Source: Thioalkalivibrio sp. (lineage in GTDB: Bacteria > Pseudomonadota > Gammaproteobacteria > Ectothiorhodospirales > Ectothiorhodospiraceae). From it: 10,354 bases of DNA. This document shows, one piece after another, positions 1-5,469 of this stretch (the stretch's first letter is position 1; every line of letters starts with the position of its first letter). Under the pieces are notes generated by a model. The model ran no database searches. It saw nothing but the letters and a program-made list of their open reading frames with translations, and was not told the origin of the DNA. The position numbers and the translations under genes are program-made. The stretch lies in NCBI GenBank assembly GCA_003563455.1, contig PWRV01000334.1, positions 1 through 10,354 of the forward strand, given 5' to 3'.

Positions 1-1
1 C

Positions 2-517
2 AAGCCCCAGGGCTGGGACACCCAGCTGCGCAACGAACCCACCCTGATGGTGGGCGTCGAACGGATCCAGCGCGTTTGGGAAACCCGACGTACGGGAGGC
101 TGGGGCGCCGACCTCAACGGGCACCTCGGAGCTGCCGTGGGCACCCCCTTTACCCTCGCGGGTGGCGGACTGACCCTGCGCCTTGGCCGTTACATGCCCA
201 ATGACTTTTCCCCGCCCCGCATCCAGCCCGCCTTCCCCGGTTCCATGCGTTTCGTACCCGCGGAGCGCTGGGGCTGGTACGTATTCACCGGCATCGATGG
301 CCAAGGTCGGGCACGGGACGTCTTTCTGGACGGCAACACCTTCCGAAGCAGCCGCAGCGTGCCGCGTGAGCCGTGGGTGGGCGAGGTCTTCGGTGGCCTG
401 GCGGTAGCCAATCAGCGGATCCGCCTGGCCTACACCCATGCCTACCGCACGCGAGAGTTCAGGGGGCAACCGGAAGACGCCGAATACGGGTCACTGAGCC
501 TCAGCGTGTCCTGGTAG
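2..517 (+). CDS. LpxR-like lipid A 3'-O-deacylase (DUF2219), 3' end only
   Basis: The open frame enters from the left edge and ends at TAG 515-517, giving about 171 C-terminal residues. It begins K-P-Q-G-W-D-T-Q-L-R-N-E-P, matching the G-W-D-x-Q-L-x-N-E segment I associate with the LpxR/DUF2219 family. The rest alternates short hydrophobic and polar stretches rich in Gly, Arg, Tyr and Trp, as expected for outer-membrane beta strands. The last residues, S-L-S-L-S-V-S-W, end in an aromatic residue, the usual C-terminal signal for outer-membrane barrel assembly. Known LpxR enzymes are calcium-dependent outer-membrane hydrolases that remove the 3'-acyloxyacyl group of lipid A. The N-terminal half, with the signal peptide and part of the active site, lies outside the window, so activity cannot be judged. 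An ATG at 47 is internal to the frame and is not the start. Family assignment is fairly sure; function is inferred. Confidence 0.75.
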   Translation, partial: KPQGWDTQLRNEPTLMVGVERIQRVWETRRTGGWGADLNGHLGAAVGTPFTLAGGGLTLRLGRYMPNDFSPPRIQPAFPGSMRFVPAERWGWYVFTGIDGQGRARDVFLDGNTFRSSRSVPREPWVGEVFGGLAVANQRIRLAYTHAYRTREFRGQPEDAEYGSLSLSVSW

Positions 518-659
518 CGCCGGCAGCGGAACAGGCACCGGGTCCAGGATCCACCCATCGAGCTGTCCCCGAAAACAAGTCCATCATGCCGCCAGTTGGT
601 CGACCAAGCACGGACGGCAGCATTTCCTGGGGCGGCAGTTCGATCAGCTACATGCACGG

Positions 660-718
660 GGTCAGGTCTCACAATCCAACACTTGTTGGTGTGTCCTGTT
701 GGAATGTGAGACCTGACC
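660..718. repeat. 22-nt inverted repeat, REP/MITE-like hairpin
   Basis: The left arm 660-681 (GGTCAGGTCTCACAATCCAA plus CA) is the reverse complement of 697-718 with one mismatch in 22 positions (A at 674 against the A at 704). The loop is 15 nt (682-696). A second, competing hairpin sits inside it: CCAACA 676-681 pairs with TGTTGG 684-689 across a 2-nt loop, and TGTTGG recurs at 697-702. Long single hairpins with a GGTCAGGTCT-type arm in gene-free DNA suggest a REP-like or MITE-like element, perhaps one mobilised by an IS200/IS605 or RAYT transposase. No transposase is present here. The symmetry is seen directly; the mobile-element reading is inference. There is no T-tract, so it is not a standard terminator. 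Confidence 0.7.
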
Positions 719-789
719 GTATTCCGTAGCGCGCGAGTCTTGATTCCGGTGCCGAAGACCGGCGTTCATCGGGGGCGGTGCGGCCGCCG

Positions 790-838
790 AGTGGTGGCCC
801 ATGGTCTCCCGGCGACCATCGGCCGAGGGCCGACCACC
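790..838. repeat. Imperfect hairpin in gene-free DNA
   Basis: GGCCCATGGTC (796-806) pairs with GACCATCGGCC (814-824), with one mismatch across a 7-nt loop. Flanking GTGGT (791-795) can extend the structure by pairing with ACCAC (833-837) if a bulge is allowed. It could be a folded RNA, a REP-like unit or chance in GC-rich DNA. No T-tract follows, and nothing ties it to a neighbouring gene. Confidence 0.35.
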
Positions 839-1043
839 TACGGCACGACCGTGAAGCCCCGAACGTCGTCAGTCTTTCGCCAAAGCCCGGGGAATGGTCT
901 GATCCAGTTCGGCCGCCCGTTCCCGCATCAGTAGGAGTGTTTCCTGTCCAGGAACTTCCGCTGAGCGGCCTGTTCTCACGATCGGTGTCAAATCGACGCG
1001 CTGCGGTTGTAGCCGCTGGCGTCCATACCGAGGATTCTCGCCC

Positions 1044-1388
1044 ATGCCGAAACTGACGCTCGTGTTTGCCGCACTGCTGATCCTCCTGGGGATCGGCGGG
1101 TTTGCCTGGTCAGGGAGCCAGACCGCGCTGCTTCCAGCCTACCCTGGTGTTGTGCTCGCGGTCCTTGGTGGCCTCGCGCTGATTTTCGAAAACGGGCGGC
1201 GGCATCTGATGCATGTCGCCGCGGTTGTCGCGCTGTTGGGTGCGCTGGCACCGGCGGCGACGCTCGGCATCCGGGCGGCGGAAATGAGCGCGCTCGCGCT
1301 GACGGTTAACATCGGCATGCTGGTGTTGTGCGCCGGTCTGCTCGTGTTCATGGTTCGGTCATTCATCGCCGCACGCCGCGCGGCCTGA
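1044..1388 (+). CDS. Small four-helix integral membrane protein, function unknown
   Basis: This 114-residue protein is almost wholly hydrophobic. Likely membrane spans are at about residues 4-22, 29-48, 55-75 and 84-104. A short polar loop near 49-54 (E-N-G-R-R-H) and an Arg-rich tail (R-S-F-I-A-A-R-R-A-A) suggest positive-inside orientation of those ends. The start is supported by GAGGA at 1030-1034, nine bases upstream of the ATG, and the stop is TGA 1386-1388. I recognise no enzymatic motif. Short four-helix proteins of this kind occur as conserved hypotheticals in many bacteria. It stands alone on this strand, with no convincing promoter upstream, and converges on the secreted-protein gene across a hairpin at 1461-1496. 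Being a real gene is likely; its role is unknown. Confidence 0.75.
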   Translation: MPKLTLVFAALLILLGIGGFAWSGSQTALLPAYPGVVLAVLGGLALIFENGRRHLMHVAAVVALLGALAPAATLGIRAAEMSALALTVNIGMLVLCAGLLVFMVRSFIAARRAA

Positions 1389-1460
1389 CACCTGGCGGCC
1401 GGCCATCGGCTCCAGCCGCCCGCGTTCATTGATCGAGCCACGGTCAACGCTCAGCGCCCG

Positions 1461-1496
1461 CTGAGGAAGCCGCGGCTTTATCCGCGGCTTCCTCAG
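1461..1496. terminator. Perfect 15-bp hairpin between convergent genes
   Basis: CTGAGGAAGCCGCGG (1461-1475) is perfectly complementary to 1482-1496 across the 6-nt loop CTTTAT. It lies 72 bases after the plus-strand stop at 1388 and 32 bases beyond the minus-strand stop at 1529, where a shared bidirectional terminator would sit. Neither strand has a proper T-tract after the stem, so termination would be weak or would rely on the very stable stem. Position and symmetry are seen; the terminator role is inferred. Confidence 0.6.
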
Positions 1497-1528
1497 TGCG
1501 CACTCAACGGTGGCGCATGCCGGCCGCT

Positions 1529-1930
1529 TCAGTGTGCGGAAACATTGCGGAAGGCGTGCAGCTTATCGAGGCCCGCAGCCTCGACCCAGTCCATGTACGC
1601 GTGGTACTGGTCTTCCATTGCCTGGTTCGGGAATCGGCCGCTGGCCGACACATTCGCATCCATGCCGGGTTCCAGGGCATGCACCGGTTGTGTCGGATCG
1701 GCCAGCGCATGTTCCACCGACAGGCCGTTCTCGAAGGTCCAGTCCAGGTAGCGCTTGAATGCATCTTCCATGGCCTGGTTGGGGAAGCGGCCGCTCGAGG
1801 AGGCCTCGCCATTCAGGCAGGGATCAAGGTTCGCGCCGACGGCCGGCGCGGCTGACAGGTTTCCGACGGTGGTGATCATGCTCGCAACGGCCAGTGCGGC
1901 CAGCGCGGCGAGGTTGTTCAGCTTTGTCAT
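1529..1930 (-). CDS. Small secreted protein with two copies of an SGRFPNQAMED module
   Basis: This 133-residue protein has an N-terminal signal peptide: Lys3, then a hydrophobic Ala/Leu/Val stretch to about residue 23, with likely cleavage near L-S-A-A at 25-28. The mature part holds two copies of a roughly 31-residue module, at 45-75 and 96-126. Each opens S-G-R-F-P-N-Q-A-M-E-D and continues with a spaced Y-x-D-W, then G-L and H-A. The copies are exactly 51 residues apart. There is one Cys (C38) and no lipobox, so export to the periplasm or outside is likely. The start is fixed by AAGGAG at 1939-1944 (minus strand), eight bases from the ATG. A TCTAAT -10-like box lies at 1981-1986 without a clear -35. 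I do not recognise the family. Strong conservation between the modules suggests a repeated binding or helical unit, which is inference. Confidence 0.8.
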   Translation of the reverse strand: MTKLNNLAALAALAVASMITTVGNLSAAPAVGANLDPCLNGEASSSGRFPNQAMEDAFKRYLDWTFENGLSVEHALADPTQPVHALEPGMDANVSASGRFPNQAMEDQYHAYMDWVEAAGLDKLHAFRNVSAH

Positions 1931-1999
1931 CAGGGTAGCTCCTTCCGGTGTTGTTCCGGTTCGGGTTCTTGTTGCCCTGTATTAGACAATGCTGATGTT

Positions 2000-2017
2000 T
2001 CCGGGATATTTCCCGGA
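2000..2017. terminator. Short hairpin downstream of the minus-strand gene at 2047-2418
   Basis: TCCGGGA (2000-2006) pairs with TCCCGGA (2011-2017) across the loop TATT. It sits 30 bases past the stop of the 2047-2418 gene and upstream of the secreted-protein gene on the same strand. No T-run follows on the minus strand. It could be a weak terminator or attenuator, or an operator-like palindrome near the -10-like box at 1981-1986. Confidence 0.35.
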
Positions 2018-2046
2018 TGTAACGGTCCTTGCCCGGTGCGCAGGCG

Positions 2047-2418
2047 TCAGAGGATGTTGCCGAATATCTCGCGTAGCTTCAGCTTCAGACGCTCGTCCCC
2101 TTCGACCTTGATCGCGGAACCGGTGATCGGGTTGCCGATCATCGTGAACTCCACCGGCACGCGTTCGCCGGAGGGCAACGCAACCACCGCATCTCCGGAG
2201 CGGCGTCCGCTGAACAGCCAGCCGTCCATACCAACGGATTCCACGACCAGTTCCTGCTGCGTATCCCGTTGCAGGACCTCGCTCAGCCCTGCCTTCACGT
2301 GCTGCGTGACATACCACTCGCCGCCGACGTAAGCGATCGCGATCAGAAGCACGATCAGGAAGAGGCTTATCAGCCCTCCGCCCCTAGCGTGGCTTCTGCG
2401 GTTGTTCATGAGTTTCAT
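2047..2418 (-). CDS. Small single-span membrane protein, function unknown
   Basis: This is a 123-residue protein from ATG 2418. An earlier in-frame ATG exists at 2472, but GAGGAG at 2426-2431 sits seven bases before the 2418 ATG, so that start is preferred. The N-terminus is short and basic (M-K-L-M-N-N-R-R-S-H-A-R). One membrane helix follows at about 15-33 (G-L-I-S-L-F-L-I-V-L-L-I-A-I-A-Y-V), then about 90 residues predicted outside the membrane by the positive-inside rule. That domain has mixed beta-like segments (E-L-V-V-E-S-V-G-M-D-G-W, R-V-P-V-E-F-T-M-I-G) and a charged tail (E-R-L-K-L-K-L-R-E-I-F). I recognise no family. It lies 82 bases downstream of the patatin-like lipase on the same strand and may share its transcript. 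That link is inference. Confidence 0.7.
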   Translation of the reverse strand: MKLMNNRRSHARGGGLISLFLIVLLIAIAYVGGEWYVTQHVKAGLSEVLQRDTQQELVVESVGMDGWLFSGRRSGDAVVALPSGERVPVEFTMIGNPITGSAIKVEGDERLKLKLREIFGNIL

Positions 2419-2425
2419 GCCGTGA

Positions 2426-2431
2426 CTCCTC
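2426..2431 (-). promoter_or_regulatory. Ribosome binding site that sets the start of the 2047-2418 gene
   Basis: GAGGAG on the minus strand, seven bases before the ATG at 2418. The longer frame starting at 2472 has no comparable site, so its first 18 codons are probably not translated. Confidence 0.65.
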
Positions 2432-2500
2432 TCCATCGCCAACAGCATAGCGGGTGTGGCGTGGTTACCCAACCCGCCGGAACCGGTGCGTGCGAGTGCT

Positions 2501-3412
2501 TCAATATGGCGTTCCGGATCTTCCGTGTTCTTCCAGCTCGTTCAGCCTTGAGTGTGCGGTGTCCCGGCCCAATTGGATCACGGGTCCGGCCCGGTGGAAT
2601 TCGTGAAACATGCAGGTGTTCTTGGGGATGCTGACCACGAGGTCGGGGCGGAACACCGCGAGGTGATGCCGGGTGAGCGCGGATTGCATGGTTTCCAGCG
2701 AGCACATCAGGACCTCCGAAAGCGCGAGTCCCTCCGCTTCCTGCGCGCCGTTCATGCCGAGCGACTCGACGTAGCCGAGCATGCGTCGCAACATGCCGGC
2801 GTCGTCGTCCTTGTCCTCGTTCTCCCGAACGGAGTCGCCGGAGGCGGGTCCGTTTACATCGACGACGATGGTCAGGTCCGTCAGCGTTCGGAGGGTCGGC
2901 GCCACCGGCACCGGGTTGAGCAGGCCGCCGTCCACCAGGGTCCGGCCACGGTAGCGGTGCGGTGCGAAGATGGCCGGGATCGCGATGGAGGCGCGGATCG
3001 CGTCGAACAGTGAGCCGTCCGTCATCCAGACCTCCCGTCCCCGGTCGATATCCACCGCGACGGCTGTGTAGCTGATCGGCAAATCCTCGATGTCACTTTC
3101 ACCGAGCAGATCCTTCAGCTTGCGGATCAGCCGGTCGCCACGGATCATGCCGCCTCCCGAAAGGGACCAGTCGAGGAGCCTGAATACGTCCGCCTGACTG
3201 AGGCCCTCGACCCAGTCGGCATAGGCCTGCAGTTCTCCAAGCGCATGGATGCCGCCGACCAGCGCGCCCATCGAGCTCCCGGCGATCGCGCGGATCGCGT
3301 AGCCGCGCGCCTCGAGTTCCCGGATCACGCCAATGTGTGCAAGCCCGCGGGCCCCGCCCGAGCCCAGCACGAGCGAGACGGTCCGGTCTGGCGTTTCTCG
3401 TTGTCGTGTCAT
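2501..3412 (-). CDS. Patatin-like phospholipase / serine esterase (RssA type)
   Basis: This 303-residue protein has the patatin fold signature in order. The oxyanion-hole loop is G-S-G-G-A-R-G-L-A-H-I-G at about 17-28. The nucleophile motif G-x-S-x-G is G45-S-S47-M-G49, giving Ser47. The Asp of the dyad lies in V-D161-G-G-L-L-N-P-V-P. The family hydrolyses acyl esters of phospholipids or related lipids with a Ser-Asp dyad. Without a signal peptide or membrane span, this one should be cytoplasmic, like the RssA/YlbK group. The start at 3412 is set by GGAGGG at 3417-3422 and by the usual short distance from the N-terminus to the Gly loop. The frame stays open 328 codons further upstream, but that stretch is antisense to malic enzyme and is artefactual. 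It is divergent from malic enzyme and upstream of the small membrane protein. The true substrate is unknown. Confidence 0.9.
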   Translation of the reverse strand: MTRQRETPDRTVSLVLGSGGARGLAHIGVIRELEARGYAIRAIAGSSMGALVGGIHALGELQAYADWVEGLSQADVFRLLDWSLSGGGMIRGDRLIRKLKDLLGESDIEDLPISYTAVAVDIDRGREVWMTDGSLFDAIRASIAIPAIFAPHRYRGRTLVDGGLLNPVPVAPTLRTLTDLTIVVDVNGPASGDSVRENEDKDDDAGMLRRMLGYVESLGMNGAQEAEGLALSEVLMCSLETMQSALTRHHLAVFRPDLVVSIPKNTCMFHEFHRAGPVIQLGRDTAHSRLNELEEHGRSGTPY

Positions 3413-3435
3413 CGTTCCCTCCAGGCCGTCCGTCG

Positions 3436-3464
3436 ATTGTTCGCCTTCCGGCGTTCCGGGTCCA
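3436..3464 (-). promoter_or_regulatory. Possible promoter for the patatin-like gene
   Basis: On the minus strand, TGGACC (3464-3459) and AACAAT (3441-3436) are separated by 17 bases, each matching four of six consensus positions. Transcription would start near 3429, leaving a short leader that still contains the ribosome binding site. Weak support from sequence alone. Confidence 0.25.
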
Positions 3465-3527
3465 GTGCCGACGCGGAGCCTCGAGCACGCGAAGTTCGCA
3501 TCGACGAGCGGGTGCGGAGGGCTCCGG

Positions 3528-3557
3528 TTGACCTCGCGGGGTTCGGGGTCGGATACT
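3528..3557 (+). promoter_or_regulatory. Probable sigma-70-type promoter for malic enzyme
   Basis: TTGACC (3528-3533, five of six matches) and GATACT (3552-3557, four of six) are separated by 18 bases in the divergent region. Transcription would start near 3564 and give a leader of about 68 bases before the ATG at 3632. Confidence 0.45.
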
Positions 3558-3631
3558 CGGCGCAAGCGGCCCGGAATCGACCCGGCCCCGCAACATGAAG
3601 GGTCCCGCAGTGGACCCGCAAGGATGATCCG

Positions 3632-5305
3632 ATGCCCCAGAGCACACCCGGCGCACCGATGCCGGGCCCCCTTCCGGAATGGTTCCCCCGAGGCATGGCG
3701 CTGCTGCGCGATCCGGCGCTGAACAAGGGCTCGGCGTTTACGTTGCGCGAGCGCGACCTGCTCGGGCTGTGCGGTCTCCTGCCACCGCACGTATCGACGC
3801 AGGAGGAGCAGGTCGCGCGGGTACTGGAAAACTTCCGGCGCATCGACTCGCCGCTCGAGCGGTACATCATGCTCCAGGCGCTCCAGGACAGGAACGAGGC
3901 GCTGTTCTACCGCGTGATCATGGAAACCCCCGACGAGACCATGCCGGTGATCTACACGCCGACCGTCGGGCTTGCCTGCCAGGAGTACGGCCACATTTAC
4001 CGCAGCCCGCGTGGGCTCTATGTCTCGGCGGCGGATCGCGGCAAGGTGTCGACGGTCCTGCGCAACTGGCCCTACCGCGATGCCAGCATCATCGTCGTGA
4101 CCGACGGGGAACGTATCCTTGGCCTGGGCGACCTGGGCGCGAGCGGTATGGGCATCCCCATTGGCAAGCTGGCGCTCTACACCTCGTGTGCGGGCGTGCA
4201 TCCGCGGCGCTGCCTGCCGGTGATGTTCGACGTGGGCACGAATAACGAATCGCTGCTGGAAGACCCCTTGTACCTCGGCCTGCGCCAGCGGCGCTTGACG
4301 GGGACGGAGTACGACGAACTGATGGAGGAGTTCCTGCAGGCGACCCAGGAGGTCTTCCCCGGAATCGCGGTGCAGTTCGAGGACTTCGCGAATCACAACG
4401 CCTTCCGGCTGCTGCAGGAGTACCGTGACCGGATACCCTGTTTCAACGACGACATCCAGGGCACTGCCGCGGTGACGGTGGCGGGCATCCTGTCCGCGTT
4501 GCGCGTCTCCGGCGTGCCGCTGAGCGAGCAGACCTTCCTGTTCCTGGGGGCGGGCGAGGCCGCCAGGGGCATCGCCGACCTCCTGACCACCGCGATGGTC
4601 GAAGACGGGATGGACGAGCTCTTAGCCCGGCAACGCTGCTGGATGGTCGACTCCAGAGGGCTGGTTGTGCGCAGCCGGATCGCGCTGGCGGAGCACAAGC
4701 GTGTCTACGCCCACGAGCACCCGCCGGTGGACAGCTTTGCCGAGGCGGTCGAAATCCTGCGTCCGACGGCGATCATCGGTGTCGGGGCGGTTGCCAGCGC
4801 CTTCACCCGCGAGGTCATCGAGACGATGTCCCGGCTCAACGAGCGGCCGATCGTGTTCGCGCTGTCGAACCCGACCTCGAAGTCCGAGTGCACTGCGGAA
4901 CAGGCCTACGCCTGGTCCGGTGGCAAGGCGCTGTTCGCCTCCGGCAGCCCCTTCGATCCGGTGGAGATCGATGGGCAGCGGTTCGTGCCGCGGCAGGGGA
5001 ACAACTCCTACATCTTTCCGGGTGTCGGTCTGGGTGCAGTCTCGGTGCAAGCGTCGAGGATCACCGACGGCATGTTCATGGCTGCGGCGCGTGCTCTGGC
5101 GGAAAGTGTGGAGGCGGCGGATCTCGAGCAGGGCTCACTGTATCCGTCTCTCGATCGGGTCCGCGAGGTGTCTCTGCAGATTGCGGCTGCGGTCGCGCGT
5201 ATCGCCTTCGCCGAAGATCTCGCGGGAGTACCGGAACCGGCCGACCTCGAGGCGCTGCTGCGCGAGCAGATGTACGACCCTGCCTACGCCAGCTACGTGG
5301 GCTGA
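3632..5305 (+). CDS. maeA: NAD-type malic enzyme (malate dehydrogenase, oxaloacetate-decarboxylating)
   Basis: This 557-residue protein is full length for the large bacterial and eukaryotic-like malic enzymes. It oxidises and decarboxylates L-malate to pyruvate and CO2 with reduction of NAD(P), using Mg or Mn, in the cytoplasm. Visible motifs include Y108-T-P-T-V-G (general acid Tyr), G-D-L-G-A-S-G-M-G with the catalytic Lys at 179 (I-G-K-L), and the signature F-E250-D251-F-A-N-H-N. F-N-D-D274-I-Q-G-T-A-A-V follows, so E250, D251 and D274 are the expected metal ligands. The Rossmann loop is F-L-G-A-G-E-A-A-R-G at about 304-313. Downstream are F-A-L-S-N-P-T-S-K-S-E and Q-G-N-N-S-Y-I-F-P-G-V-G. 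The start at 3632 has AAGGA at 3620-3624, seven bases upstream. Acidic residues in the cofactor region and the length favour the NAD-linked MaeA/SfcA type, but cofactor preference is inferred. It stands between a divergent lipase and the hfl operon and appears to be its own transcription unit. Confidence 0.95.
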   Translation: MPQSTPGAPMPGPLPEWFPRGMALLRDPALNKGSAFTLRERDLLGLCGLLPPHVSTQEEQVARVLENFRRIDSPLERYIMLQALQDRNEALFYRVIMETPDETMPVIYTPTVGLACQEYGHIYRSPRGLYVSAADRGKVSTVLRNWPYRDASIIVVTDGERILGLGDLGASGMGIPIGKLALYTSCAGVHPRRCLPVMFDVGTNNESLLEDPLYLGLRQRRLTGTEYDELMEEFLQATQEVFPGIAVQFEDFANHNAFRLLQEYRDRIPCFNDDIQGTAAVTVAGILSALRVSGVPLSEQTFLFLGAGEAARGIADLLTTAMVEDGMDELLARQRCWMVDSRGLVVRSRIALAEHKRVYAHEHPPVDSFAEAVEILRPTAIIGVGAVASAFTREVIETMSRLNERPIVFALSNPTSKSECTAEQAYAWSGGKALFASGSPFDPVEIDGQRFVPRQGNNSYIFPGVGLGAVSVQASRITDGMFMAAARALAESVEAADLEQGSLYPSLDRVREVSLQIAAAVARIAFAEDLAGVPEPADLEALLREQMYDPAYASYVG

Positions 5306-5360
5306 CACCCGCGAACGATCCCCTCCGCATTCCCTCGCCCGTCTGGCTGCGCGCGCAGGC

Positions 5361-5389
5361 TTGCGGGGCCGAGAGGGGCTACCTAAAAT
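5361..5389 (+). promoter_or_regulatory. Probable promoter of the hflK operon
   Basis: TTGCGG (5361-5366) and TAAAAT (5384-5389, five of six to consensus) are spaced by 17 bases. Transcription would start near 5396, about 75 bases before hflK. The -10 lies in the loop of a short hairpin (5374-5398), so malic enzyme termination and operon initiation may share this stretch. Confidence 0.45.
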
Positions 5390-5398
5390 GCAGCCCCT
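5374..5398 (+). terminator. Weak hairpin after malic enzyme
   Basis: AGGGGCT (5374-5380) pairs with AGCCCCT (5392-5398) across an 11-nt loop and is followed by TTTCG. The T-run is only three bases including the stem edge, so this is at best a modest terminator for the gene ending at 5305. The loop overlaps the proposed -10 of the next operon. Confidence 0.3.
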
Positions 5399-5419
5399 TT
5401 CGTGAAACGCGACTGAACC

Positions 5420-5431
5420 AAACGCGCGTTT
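5420..5431. promoter_or_regulatory. 12-bp perfect palindrome in the hflK leader
   Basis: AAACGCGCGTTT reads the same on both strands. Its right half can also pair with AAACGCG at 5405-5411, so two alternative structures are possible in the leader. It lies 38 bases before the hflK start and downstream of the proposed transcription start, where an operator or leader-RNA hairpin could act. Function is unknown; chance is possible. Confidence 0.35.
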
Positions 5432-5469
5432 GACGTTCTTACGGCTGTACTGAAAGCAGGAGTCCCTAG

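Larger units (their letters stand above)
518..1043. other. Gene-poor intergenic region with inverted repeats
   Basis: About 525 bases lie between the LpxR-like gene and the small membrane protein gene. Both strands have short open frames, but none combines a ribosome binding site, plausible composition and recognisable protein features. The stretch holds a long near-perfect inverted repeat at 660-718 and a weaker hairpin at about 790-838. A short minus-strand reading frame ending at TGA 869-871 has an amphipathic, Glu/Arg/Leu-rich C-terminal look (R-E-R-A-A-E-L-D-Q-T-I-P-R-A-L) and could be the tail of a decayed gene, but I do not recognise it. The composition resembles non-coding DNA or old mobile-element debris. 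Confidence 0.55.

Noticed and set aside
660..718. Intrinsic terminator of the LpxR-like gene
   Set aside because: It lies more than 140 bases past the stop, has a 15-nt loop and is not followed by a T-tract.
373..729. Plus-strand frame of 118 codons over the end of the LpxR-like gene
   Set aside because: It overlaps the real gene out of frame, then crosses the inverted repeat; no ribosome binding site or protein features.
3413..4396. A 328-codon upstream extension of the patatin-like frame on the minus strand
   Set aside because: It is antisense to the well-supported malic enzyme gene, is rich in Arg/His/Pro as expected of a GC-rich shadow frame, and the lipase has a good start with a ribosome binding site at 3412.
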